Shown here: positions 36,301 to 46,000 of the stretch, piece after piece
Layout: each line of letters opens with the position of its first letter
How positions within the stretch are numbered: the first letter of the stretch is position 1
Assembly (NCBI GenBank): GCA_964058805.1
Contig: CAXKVV010000022.1
Coordinates: 496,001-560,000, forward strand
Length of the DNA: 64,000 bases
Origin: Schoenoplectus triqueter
Lineage: Eukaryota > Streptophyta > Magnoliopsida > Poales > Cyperaceae
Reading direction: 5' to 3'
Made by a program: the position numbers and the translations under genes
Notes under the pieces: generated by a model
The model's input: the letters and a program-made list of their open reading frames with translations, nothing else
Told to the model about the DNA's origin: nothing
Databases searched by the model: none

Positions 36301-39300
36301 TCCTTTATCGGAATCCTTGGGAGCCTGTCTCTCAGGTATATAAGTCCCGGACCGGAGCACGGCTTTGCATTCTTCATTTTTGGTCCCAGAGGTGCTTGCT
36401 TCTCCTTCATCATTTGGGAAGAACATCTCCTCTAATGTTGGCATATCTTCGTCGTGAGAAGAATATACCATGTTGCACGAAGCACCCCAGATCTCTTCGC
36501 TTTCTTCTTTATTTATTTCTTCATCTACATTTTCTTCGTTTTGACCTAGGGTTAACTTCTCCCAGTCTTCTTTGGAGATGAAATGTTGAAGGGTGATCGC
36601 CTCGGGACTGCCCTGCTCGTACTCTTCAATCTTATTCTTTCTGGACTTGTTGTTTCTATGCTTCTTTCTTTTCTTAAGAACCTGGTCTTGACTTTGGTCC
36701 ACCTTATAATATACCCTAGGTTTTGGTGGGACCACTGGCGTAATGTCGTCTTTCCATTTCATGCCAGGTTCTTTCTTAAGGGCTTTAAGCATTTTAATCG
36801 ATTTCTTCGATAGGTGCGTAGTCCATTGTTCTTCGTGGTCTTCGCATGACTGGCCCGGGACTTTCTCTTCTTCGTGAGAGATCGTGTTGGCCTGCTCATG
36901 GGCTGATGGGCTTTGCAAGAACCCTTTAGGTAAAGTAATTTCACCGTTTTTATATGCTTTCTCGACCCAATCTTTGAAGACCCAGCAATCTTCAATTGAG
37001 TGCCCTATTATTCTGTGGTATGGGCAGAAGTTGGGTTCGTCCGATTTATCGGCATCTTCCGGGCGTTTACTGGCCGGCAGGGTTAGGCCGTTCTTCAGTG
37101 CCCCTCTGAAGATTTGGGCAACTTTATCTTTCCTGAAGGAGTACGGTTTAGATTTCTTTTGTTTGAGAGATTCGAAACTCCGTGAACTCCCTCCTGGGTT
37201 GGGCCTGGGTCCCTTATTATAATTGTTGCCATTTGTGCCACTGCTGCCTTGGGTGTCTGCGTTGGCGACCATCTTATCCTTCAACGAGGTGAATGCCACT
37301 TTGGTTTCAGCTCGGGCTCCTCGTTGCGGCCTATTATTCATAAAGCTCGGCACGGTATGCGGTGACATTCTTTCCATGTTGGATACCGATCTGAGCAAGT
37401 CTTTGAATGTGTTGACCTTTGTCACACCAAGAAGCATGCCCATCCACCCGTCAATGTTCTTCATGATTAGGTTGACGGCCTCATCTTCGGTTAATGTGCG
37501 GTCGCATTTGATGCTGAGGTTCCGCCATCTATTGATAAAATCTGTCATTGACTCCCCTTTCTTGGGTTTAGTGCTTGCCAGATCGGCTATGTTTATCTTG
37601 TCAGACACCATGACAAAACGTGCCCTGAACGAGTCCGCCATCTCGTCCCAGGTCCTGATGCTGTTGTTTTCCAGCGAATAGTACCATTGAAAGGCGGTTC
37701 CCACCAAGCTCTGAGGGAATTGTCTTAACAACAGTGCATCATCGCCGCCCGTGTTGCCGCACGAGGCTACGAAATGGGCTAGGTGTTGTTCGGGGTTCAG
37801 GTCTTTATTGCCCTCCCCTGAGAAGGTCCTGAAGCGGGGGATCACATACCCTTTAGGATATTCTTCTAAATCGTATATGGCAGGGTATGGATGTCCACAG
37901 TTTTTGACAGGAGGGATAGCGTATCCACCTCCAGCTATTTGCATTTGCTGGGCAATCATGGCTTGAATCTCTTTCCGGGATATTCCCGTTGGTTCAGCCT
38001 CCACATCTATTGTTCTATGTGGATGGGGTTTAGAATCGACAGGTTGTTTCCCCTTATGATTGCTTTTGGTACTATGGACCCCTTCTTGACGAGAGCTACC
38101 AGCTTTGAAATTGGCGTCTTGTGATTCTTGCAATGACTTGACCGCCTTAATCAATTCTTCATTCTGCTTCAGCATGGTAGCGATTAGCTCCCGTTGCCTA
38201 ATCAGCTCTTCGTCCCGTGCCTCGATGTGCCCTTTTAATATTTCTATTTCATCGATGGGCACTTCGGGACGTGTTTCGACGTCATCTTCATTGTCAAAGA
38301 GATCAGGGTTTTCATTGTGGTCTTCCCCTTCCCTGCTATTGCCTTCGGGGTTGACTCTCTTGGGAGGTCTCCCTTTTCTACCATTATTCTTATTGGTATT
38401 TGTGACGTGGGCTTGATTAGGCGGAGACTGGTCGTCATGGACCATGTTCACCTCACCATCAGTGTCAGGATCAGTATCGTAGCTTATACTGATGGTGTTG
38501 ACTGAGAAGTGCTCTTCATAACGAGCGGTTCTTCTCTTCTTCTTTACCTGGTTAGGAGCAGTTATTTTCAAGTTGTTGAGTGGTATTCTCGAGCCTAACC
38601 GGCTGAATACACTCTTCTGACCTAAGCGGTTAAATACGCTCTCGGGCGGAGCGTTGGACCTGCCGGCCTTGCTGGGCTGGATTTGAGACTGAGGTTTAAT
38701 TGGCTGGGAACCCTTCGGGACCCACACCTGCTGGGTGCTAGGTGTTGCCTTTGGTGTATACCTCCTTGTGTTCGGAGTGGAGGCAATGGCTTGCGGCTGA
38801 GCCATGCCTTGAGATTGGTTAGGGCGGGAGACGTATTGTCTCGACCTAGCGTTTTTAACGCTTCTCCTCTGTTTGAGGGCCCTGTGAGCCTTGTAGATGG
38901 CTTCTGCAGGGGTTTGGGGTTTGTCCTGGCGGCGCTGAGGCCTTTGAGTTGGGCGAGGTGTGGGCCTAGGCACCTCCCATGCCTGGCGGAGCTGGCCCGT
39001 GGCCGAGTTCTTGGCCACTATTCGGAGAGCTGTAAATTTGTTGGAGACTGGGATAGCTGACCTAGCCACCAGCTGGTTCTGGTATGCATCCAGGGCCCTC
39101 TTCCTGGATGCTTGAGAGTTACGGGCAGTTTGGGCTGCGACCTTTGGAGCTGTCCTCTTGGACGGTCGCCTTCTCCTCTTTGGGGAGGCAGTAGGAGAGG
39201 CCATTACGTTGTTGGAGATCTCCTTGGGAGTTAGGGTGATCGATTCTTCCTCCTCGTCCGGAATGGAGATCCGGACGGTCGCAGGAGTAATCGTGGCCAC

Positions 39301-39465
39301 TGGAGCTGGGCCGTAGATAGTAAGTTCTTGCGGGATGGTCCCGAAGAACATGAATAGTTTGCCCTCTGGGCTCTGAGCAGGAGTGACGGTGTAGGGAGCA
39401 AGGTTGAAGTTTCCGAAGAATGCCATTTCCTGCAAAAACAAAAACACTTGAAAATTATTAGTCAT
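30343..39465 (-). CDS. gag-pol: Intact gag-pol polyprotein of the inner Tat-lineage retrotransposon
   Basis: One frame of 3,040 codons, with no stop or frameshift, encodes the capsid, protease, reverse transcriptase, RNase H and integrase for replication. The likely start is the ATG at 39426 (residue 14), directly after a TTTTTGCAG|G acceptor-like site. Gag (14-860) has a basic N-terminus, a coiled coil near 405-450, a capsid-like core near 540-700 and a CHHC knuckle (CPYHRIIGHSIEDC, 814-827). The protease has VDAGSS at 1179. A second, duplicated knuckle lies at 1640-1653, between protease and RT. RT spans about 1990-2200 (YVDD at 2147). The first RNase H is about 2285-2400 and the second, archaeal-type, about 2438-2575 (FDGASS, NNEAEYEA, GDSQL). 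Integrase has H2688, H2695, C2726 and C2729, then D2758, D2819 and E2855 (D-D35-E). No chromodomain is evident at the C-terminus, as is usual for Tat. Confidence 0.96.
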   Translation of the reverse strand: MTNNFQVFLFLQEMAFFGNFNLAPYTVTPAQSPEGKLFMFFGTIPQELTIYGPAPVATITPATVRISIPDEEEESITLTPKEISNNVMASPTASPKRRRRPSKRTAPKVAAQTARNSQASRKRALDAYQNQLVARSAIPVSNKFTALRIVAKNSATGQLRQAWEVPRPTPRPTQRPQRRQDKPQTPAEAIYKAHRALKQRRSVKNARSRQYVSRPNQSQGMAQPQAIASTPNTRRYTPKATPSTQQVWVPKGSQPIKPQSQIQPSKAGRSNAPPESVFNRLGQKSVFSRLGSRIPLNNLKITAPNQVKKKRRTARYEEHFSVNTISISYDTDPDTDGEVNMVHDDQSPPNQAHVTNTNKNNGRKGRPPKRVNPEGNSREGEDHNENPDLFDNEDDVETRPEVPIDEIEILKGHIEARDEELIRQRELIATMLKQNEELIKAVKSLQESQDANFKAGSSRQEGVHSTKSNHKGKQPVDSKPHPHRTIDVEAEPTGISRKEIQAMIAQQMQIAGGGYAIPPVKNCGHPYPAIYDLEEYPKGYVIPRFRTFSGEGNKDLNPEQHLAHFVASCGNTGGDDALLLRQFPQSLVGTAFQWYYSLENNSIRTWDEMADSFRARFVMVSDKINIADLASTKPKKGESMTDFINRWRNLSIKCDRTLTEDEAVNLIMKNIDGWMGMLLGVTKVNTFKDLLRSVSNMERMSPHTVPSFMNNRPQRGARAETKVAFTSLKDKMVANADTQGSSGTNGNNYNKGPRPNPGGSSRSFESLKQKKSKPYSFRKDKVAQIFRGALKNGLTLPASKRPEDADKSDEPNFCPYHRIIGHSIEDCWVFKDWVEKAYKNGEITLPKGFLQSPSAHEQANTISHEEEKVPGQSCEDHEEQWTTHLSKKSIKMLKALKKEPGMKWKDDITPVVPPKPRVYYKVDQSQDQVLKKRKKHRNNKSRKNKIEEYEQGSPEAITLQHFISKEDWEKLTLGQNEENVDEEINKEESEEIWGASCNMVYSSHDEDMPTLEEMFFPNDEGEASTSGTKNEECKAVLRSGTYIPERQAPKDSDKGKDKALNKGKEAENLSKNPEKTRSTGEEYNVLAHLRKIPALLSIFDALMMSQDLREVLIQALQDPEKYKSYFVEQNMQEALFTAKRAACINFTDDDLLIGTVDHNRPLYITGNCGGQKIGRILVDAGSSINIMPLKTLKTITLDVKNLSDEKVIIHGFNQNSQKALGAITLNLQCGSLKAPTKFYVIDAETSYRALLGRPWLHSNQVIPSTLHQCLKYIENGKQKRIDGDVKPFGVHEIKFNDAQYFLPKSAVAPSRPITKAGQKPFNKGPKFDTSSGEEEEVKFNIKPRGARAQRPGRKSGEEATFRFKQVAAYKAQIKPSEINASDSEEEVIFNFRPANTPQIQIIEATSGEDSEDSNNSGDTTSGEESGHDRQPWEEESDEEIIYHILKKPYKGPETDNESEESFMINAGPGSGRDNPVRPRPINEERSWRENFEGRVWNAIDEIRHQVENNRREVSEQWEVMQDIKTQHNEIMVMIENLQTAIYNSELLKEVTSEPRSGTPERQAPDSGKRVIVIVDESKGEEMKAKQPTVMQTLKVKKSKPYSFLKNKTARIFEQALKSGLTLPVCKRPADIERAGEGEFCPYHRILGHTIEECWVFKDLIEEGHRNGTIQLPKSFQQDPAPHNSNNKGKGVAYTISHTPVPSKPKAARRKPIKEIYRSNSVMNIEIEEEMAALEITVVPERHFKDLIPREVNHIQTLKTFVVPAKVERLKGKTIIHKAIIFYQSDSTQSLKNPDHNTWKKWVIEQESENATSGDVASHPFGKELYKLAKRAKCLRDISKAEAKRFDELWNGGQNKVLGLDGKIKYTRGLGYNCDDAACFEGSLNGYRMEESCCMTSVETPDNETEEDNAPVLKNALKQLEKEPNTVDELAEINLGTEENPRPTFISASLPEEVADRLKTFLKSYMDCFAWSYKEMPGLDPNVAVHYLKIDPTFKPIKQVPRRMRIELEEKVVEETKKLIDAGFIREEETPEWVASIAPVKKKNGQIRICVDFRDLNKACPKDDFPLPVTEIIIDHTSSYEVFSFMDGYAGYNQIKMAPEDERHTAFRTPIGIYCYKVMPFGLKNAGATYQRAMTKIFDDLIHKIVECYVDDLVIKAMSYEEHLQYLEVVFNRLREHALKLNPLKCAFMVSSGKFLGFVVRHRGIEIDPGKIKAIMELSPPKNLKQLRSLQGQLAYIRRFIANLSGKIQPFTRLTKKNIPFKWDGECQRAFEEIKAYLLNPPVLAAPIPGKELILYTTALDGSLGALLAQENQDGNQNALYYLSRMMVGAEHGYSPIEKHCLALIFAVKKLRHYMLAHKIILISKVDPLKYLMTRPMLTGRLAKWAIILTEFDITYTPQKAIKGQALADFLAAHPIQDDSPLKCDFPDEETLHVEEGDPIWELYFDGASSIKPIAGPGVPTVRAGIGLVFVTPEGGIIRHSLALTEPCTNNEAEYEALIAGLELSLELEIKAVRIFGDSQLIINQIIGEYKVLKPELIQYHQKAMELMKKIPYVSIEKVTRAVNGEADALAKLAKELGEPTEPEIHIIVRNRRPLSLCQTTDNVNNEGTGPEKVECQETMMTEDDDWRQPFIEYFRHGTLPKDKRIADQLRKRVLRYAYVGNTLYRRSYDQLWLRCVSGPEAGQVMKEVHSGLCGAHQSGPKMKLKIKRMGYYWPTMVADCEEHAKKCRMCQIHGPFIHQAPNPLHPTVASWPFNMWGTDIVGPIDPPTSRGHRFILAATDYFTKWAEAIPLKEVKASDVVKFFKTHILYQFGTPQRIISDNGTAFKSSKVYALAEQFNIDWRFSSIYNPRANGLAEAFNKTLINIMKKTVDGNQRDWDNRLQEALWAYRTTYRTPTQATPYSLAFGVEAVLPLEVELPSLRVAMQNDMTMDECQQLRLDELDAMDEKRLIAQQNLEIYQAKMARAYDKMARVRAFQQGELVLVLKRPIIGRHIGPKFSPNWEGPYVIEKVYEGGAYQLIDHEGERPMPPINGRYLKKYYT

Positions 39466-39566
39466 TTTAGCACATAGAAGATCACTTGTATCTCTTAAGT
39501 ATTCTATTTGCCTCTCTCTTTCAGAGATAAGAGGAGAATCTAGGTCCCACCGGGCGTGCCAGATCC
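39429..39566 (-). other. Leader between PBS cassettes and gag, with innermost PBS
   Basis: On the minus strand the innermost PBS (complement of 39543-39561) follows the repeat copy starting at 39567. An approximately 130-nt untranslated leader then ends in TTTTTGTTTTTGCAG|G, a strong acceptor-like site at 39430-39431, three bases before the gag ATG at 39426-39424. The outer element has the equivalent at 15301-15415. Confidence 0.6.
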
Positions 39567-40004
39567 TGTGCGACCCTTTTTCGCGCGCCGCCGCACCGCC
39601 GCCGGGCGGTGGGTTCTGCGGAAGAAGGACACGGAGATCCCCCCTAGATATGCATCCAAAATCTTATGTTCCCTGAGTTTATTTTGATAGTCCCACCGGG
39701 CGTGCCAGATCCTGTGCGACCCTTTTTCGCGCGCCGCCGCACCGCCGCCGGGCGGTGGGTTCTGCGGAAGAAGGACACGGAGATCCCCCCTAGATATACA
39801 TCCAAAATCTTATGTTCCCTGAGTTTATTTTGATAGTCCCACCGGGCGTGCCAGATCCTGTGCGACCCTTTTTCGCGCGCCGCCGCACCGCCGCCGGGCG
39901 GTGGGTTCTGCGGAAGAAGGACACGGAGATCCCTCCCGAGCGTGCATCTGCATGGGTGTCGGCCAATTCTGCCGTTTATAGATATTTGGGTGCACATTCA
40001 GGGG
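39567..40004 (-). repeat. Triplicated 146-bp LTR-terminus/PBS cassette at the 5' LTR/internal junction
   Basis: TGTGCGACCCTTTTT starts at 39567, 39713 and 39859, exactly 146 bp apart. Each copy holds the GC-rich U5 hairpin (CACCGCC/GGCGGTG). Each is preceded on its left by a PBS complement CCCACCGGGCGTGCCA. Comparison with the 3' LTR and the target duplication shows that 39713 is the real LTR edge. One full cassette (39567-39712) therefore lies in the internal region, and one PBS lies inside the LTR. Confidence 0.9.
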
Positions 40005-43000
40005 GTTTTTAGTGATTGTGAGTTCTTGTAGATTCCAGTGGGCGCAAGCCCCCACTGTTAATTACCCTGGGCTACGAACCTCGAGGCACCTCTGGATCTT
40101 TGAAAGAGAGAAGCAAATAGTATAGTTAAGAGATGGGCAAGTGGTCGTCTAAGTTTATAAAAAGGGATCTACGGGAGATGAACCTACAAACAGACCGGTT
40201 CAATCTATGGAAGACAAAACCTACAAACAGATCGGTTTTATCCTATGGGGACGAACCTACAAACAGACCGGTTCAGTCCATGCCACCTCGAGATGTAACC
40301 TTACCAACAGACCAGGTTAATCTCTTCATAGGGGGCTTGAGGTGAGTCTACATACAGACCGACTCGACCTCCGTTGATCTAGAAGATAAACCTACAAACA
40401 GACCGGTTCAATCTTAACTAGTCAACAACCAATCACACAAAATACAACTCGAAGCACTGAGCCGGTTGATCTTGAGGTTGGTAAATCAGGAGAAGGGTGG
40501 ATATGGCCCACGTGTTTCTTCTCACCGATCTTCTAGATCATGAATTCGTAGCACTAAGCCGATTCATAAACCTAGGAAACACAATTGCACACAATGTCAA
40601 ACCTGAAGCGCTGGGCCAGTTCAACATTGAGGCATGTGTTAGTGAAGGAACCTACCTACAGAACGGTTCACATTCACTGTTTTGTGGATGAATCTACCAA
40701 CAGACCGATTCAATCTCACATTCTCGGGAAATGAGCCAGGAGACAAACTCATCGACGGACGAGTTCAGTCTTGCCAGCTCAAATGGTCATGAATTACTTG
40801 TTCACGACACCGAGTCATTAAGATGTCACTTCGCTAGGACATCATAATGTTCTTCATCTTCAAAGTCGACATATCTCTCCATGCTGATGTCGTAGCTTTG
40901 GTCAATCTTCAACGAACGTCAAGATGTTCTTGTCTCGACTAATCATTCTATGGGTTGCATTACTTGTGCAAAATTACTATGTAGCCCTACACCCCTTGTG
41001 TGAGCATATTCAATCATGAGTTACTTGCTCATGGCAGCGAGTCATTAAGATGTCACCTCTCTAGGACATCGTAATGTTCTTCTTCTTCAGAGTCGACGTA
41101 TATCTTCATGTTAATATCGTAGCTCTGATTATTCTTCATCAAACATCAAGATGTTCCTGTCTCGATGTATCTTCTCAGGTCGCTATCGAAGCCTTAATCT
41201 TCTCGTGTCAAGATGTTCTTGTCTCAACGCATCTTCTTCATATTGCTATCAAAGCCTTAATCTTCCCACGTCAAGATGTTCTTGTCTCAACGTATCTTAT
41301 TATTATTCATCAAATGTCAAGATGTTCTTGTCTCGGCATATCTTCTCATATCACTATTAAATCCTTAATCATCTTACGTCAAGATGTTCTTGTCTTGACT
41401 AATCGTTCTAAATGTTGTGTGAATATTCCCATGTGACTCTACACTCCTTGTGTGAGCATTTTTATTCATTTTAAAAATATACAAGGCCCACATAATATCT
41501 TTTATTATTATTTCTATTATAAAGATGCATTTATTTATTATTATTATTATTATTATCATTATTTATTTATTCTATTTATCTATGTAGAAAATTATTTACA
41601 AAAATAATAAGAAAAGGGGTAGCTATTAACTTAGAACTTTATTTATATTTTTGGGATTTTTATAATAGCTAAAATAGTAGAATTTTATTTTTATTATTCC
41701 TAAACTCTATTTATTCTATAGAAAATCACTTACTAAAATAATAGAAAATAAAATGGCTATGATTTTTATTTGTATTTTTAAAATGTTCATAATAGCTAAA
41801 GTAATAGGATTTTATTATTATATTCTATTATATTGAAATACTATTCATTATGTAAGAATCATTTACAAAATTAAAAGGTAGTTAGCTATACTATTTTACT
41901 ATTATTATTTTTATTTATATTTTTTTATTTTTAATATATATTTTTTTTATAATAGCTAAAAGAAATCATTACTAATATTCTATTCTATTTATTATACTAT
42001 TCATTATATCTATTTTTATTATCTCTATTTATTATCTATAGAAAAGTATAAGATGAAATATAGTATACTTTTATTACAACTATTATTTTTATTTCATTTT
42101 ATTCATCAAAAGTATTTTTTTATTGTATATTTGTATAGAAATAACAAAAGAAATACAATTCATATTATAAAACTATATTATCATTTTTTTTATTATAAAA
42201 GAGAATGTATTTTACTATTTATTACCATAGTAGTATATTTTGCATATTTTGTGCTATTTTATTTTTATTATTCTTTTTACAGAAAATATCAATATAATAT
42301 CTATTATTATTATTATTATTATATTTTTTTTATTTATCAAAGAATATAGCTAATCTCATCATTTATTATAGTATATTACTATCACTATTATTATTTCATG
42401 GAAAATCACTTGAAAAATCACTAAAATATATCTAGTTATTATTTATGATTTTTATTTGTATTTTTGGAATTTTTATAGCATTTAAAATGACAAGTCAAAG
42501 CTAGGTCAACTATATCAATATATGTAATGTTTTTTTGCTTTTAAATTGTTTTATCATGATTATATTTTTAAAACTGGAATATTATGGTATAGAAAAATAG
42601 TATGAAAAATAAGAAAATTTTAGAAACAAATTTGAGTCAATTTGGAGTTCAGGAGCATTTTTAAATCATTTATTTACTCAATATTATCACTGTTCTGTTA
42701 TTATTTAATTAATGGGTTTAATCTGGGCCGCCAGATCTGTACCGAGATTGGTGCGCATCTTTCTAACTCTCTTCTTCACTTGGGCCGCCAGATTAGTTTG
42801 AGATGAGTGTTTAATGGATCTACGGCCCAGATTAGCACAGAGTTATTATTTAAATGTTTAAACATATCTGGGCCGTTAGATTTAATTAAGATCCGTGTTT
42901 AAGGGTTCTAAGGCCCAGATTTTCTTCCGTTTAATCTCTCCAAACTTTTAATGGATCTCATCCGCTGACGAATCTTCAAGATTGGTGATCGCTTCAATGA

Positions 43001-46000
43001 TCGTGCAAAGAGAATCTCTTCGGCCTCCGACTTTCTGATGCGTTAAGATCTGTGCAACGCGGTGTTCCCGGTGATCGGAGCACTCATTCTCCGATCAGAT
43101 CATCGACTTAGCATCGTCTCACTCTGGTGAGTCTCTCTGTAGTTCTTGATTGGAGATCCATACGGTGACAGGTTTCACACAGCAATGCTAACTGATGTGT
43201 CAGTTGCAACCGGTACCGAATTGCCTTCTTGATCGAATTTAACAGAATTGATTGACATTCTTGATAATTGTAAGGCCAGTGAGCATCGCCTTGATGCATA
43301 GATGTGATCTGGAGTAGACTTAAGGCTCCTGCTTCATTCTTGACAACGCTGAGGCTCTCCATTGCTTAGCAAAGCACGGTACCGACTGGTACCAACTTCA
43401 ATTGATACAAGTCATGATCTTTTATCAATTCTTCTTGCTCAATTAATGCTTCTCAGGCCTAGAGGCACACCCAGACAAGTCTAGGGCCAATGGCTCACTG
43501 AGTTTGTGGCAGTATTGATCAATTTACTTCGGCGATGAAGATGGAACAGTAATCTTATCACAAATTCTTATTATTATTGGTTAATCCAGGCCTAAAGGCT
43601 CGCCAAACACTTTGTGTTTGGGCCAGTGGCTCACTGGATACTAGTCTCATAATTGATTTAGTATTCAATCATGGCTCAATTAACAGAAATGGTGAAATAG
43701 AAAGAAAATAGGAAAATTACTAAACAAGAAGCAGAAAAAATGAAGAAAGCAACTCAATTAACTGTTTGAAAACATGAATTGAATGTATAAGCTTAATCTC
43801 ACATGAAGAAATATCAAGAAATATCGACTGAGTTGAAAAGGGCATAACCTACTTACCTTTTATCCGAATAGAATATGCTAATTGACTTGCTAATCTCCCT
43901 TATCTCTTTCTCTCTTTACAATAGCTAATCACTGGTGTATTATTTTCTCTCTCTACTAATGGGTGTATGAATGTATATGTCTCTCCTCTCTACTGTTGCT
44001 GGTTCTCAGCTTATATAGACTAATTCGGCCAATTTGGTTAATTGTGATTGGTTGGCTACACCTGGGCCGGATTGCCACCTTGTATAGATCCTAACTCTCC
44101 ATTCCAATCGCCTGAACGGTTGTGATTGATTTGTGTTTCTTCTCTAACCGTTTTCTGTTAGGATTTGACTGTGCCACAATTCTTTGACTCAATTGAGCGC
44201 CTATTTCAACTGATAAGTGGCCTCTCACTGCCAAACCATGCTTAAACACTTCCATCTCGTTGCTAAGACCCCCTTTCTCTTTCAATTGCATAGTTTTTCA
44301 TTCAGCTTCTAAACTGCATTCTTGACCCGTCTCTTCTCTTAGCTAAATTCACCATCTTTTACTCAATTGCCTTTTCAATCCGTGTCAATTGTCATCGCCT
44401 TGATCTGAATAAGCTTTTTCACCATTCAATTTGATCCCTAGAGTGCTTATTGAATCTGCCTCTCCATTACTGCCTCCGACAGCTCCTTAAGCTTGAGCCT
44501 TCCCCTAATTCAATTGCTCCATAATTACTTATCAATTGGCGTCGCCTTAGCATAAAGAAGCTCTCTGTGTGCTCAATTTGGCGTTTAAAGCACTCAACCA
44601 CATTTCTTTGAAAGCACACCGTCGCTGCTTCAATTCAAATTGTGGTAATCCTATTGTCCAATTCTTCCTTCACTGTTATCCTTTGTTCTCACTTCCCTGA
44701 TCGAAGCATTAATGCTTGTCATCTGTTTTGAAGCCTCTTGCAATGGTGAGGCGCCATGGGAAGAAGCCAGCGATCGCGCGCGAGGAGAAGAAGAAGAGGG
44801 AGCGGGGAGAGCCTTCGACTGGACTGGATGGGCTAAGCACACGTGCACCAAAGCGCCAGGGGGGAATAGATCAGCAACTGGGAAAGCATGCACCAGGTTT
44901 ATCCTATTCTCATCTTCTTTTTAAATTCGATTGCTTTGATTAGAATGAATCAGTAGGGTAGACTTGGCGTACCACCTCAATTATGCACTTATGCCCTTAT
45001 CTCTGTGTTCTGGGCCCCATTGTCAGATATTAATTCGTTTGTCTCCCATGATTAGCCTTAATTAATCTGGTTTATGCTGAGGTGGCTCTTCCTGATTGGT
45101 TGATTGCTTATTAAACAAACCCTTAGTGCTAATGATCTGTATATGATGTGGCTCTGTAATATAGTGCCATGTGGCACCTTGTGTTGCTCTGTACCAATCA
45201 TAAGGAGCCATGTGTCCCTCCTTGTACACACTGTATGATGACATGGCACCAGTGAGTGCATGCCATGTGGCATCCAGTGGGGCCCATTTGTCAGTCGCCT
45301 TGTAGCATAATGAGATTCATAGTGGTGAGGTGGACCAATAAGGGTAGGCCACATGGCACCTGACTGTTGAAGTGGCCCTATAGCATGCTGCCATTTGTCC
45401 AGCTGTTGAATGAGATGGCTGCTGATGTGGACCAATGGCTGACTGCCATGTGGCATAGGTGGGACCCACTTGTCAGGTCTGTAGGGGTGTGGGGCCCACA
45501 TGGCTGAGGTGGACCAATGGGGTGCTGACACGTGGCATGAGGTGGCCCAATGAGGTGCTGACACGTGTCACACCCTCTCTCTTCTCTGATTCGGTATAGG
45601 TGTGTTTAGGATCCCCAGTTTGCACCCAGATGAATCTCTGTCCCCAGATTGCACCCAGATGAACCCTTGATTGAATCTCAGCCTTTGATTAATCTATTTA
45701 TTCTGCCTTTATCTTCCCTGAATTTATTCTGATAGCTCCACTTATCCAAAAATTATGAAATTTTCACCAAAAAATCCCTAAATTCATGATGATCATCCCT
45801 GTAATTTTTAATTCCATTTTTACCCCTCCTTCTCTGAATTAAAAATTCTTTTATTCATAAAACCCTATTATTCTCTCTGAATTAATCCCTGATCTCAGTT
45901 GTAGCTCTGTGTCTCTGCCAATTATCTCCCTCTTGCAGAAACCACCCTAACTAAATACCAATTAGACTTATATTGATATTCATTAGGGCTTGATTTGATC

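Noticed and set aside
31925..36581. Numerous long plus-strand open frames opposite gag-pol (for example 33040-33507, 36093-36581)
   Set aside because: They are antisense shadows of the intact polyprotein. They mirror its codon structure, have no domain of their own and recur only because gag-pol is conserved.
39567..39712. Taking 39567 as the true inner LTR boundary
   Set aside because: The 3' LTR starts at 17611 with only two cassette copies, bounded by the target duplication. The paired LTR edge must therefore be 39713, and the third cassette is internal.
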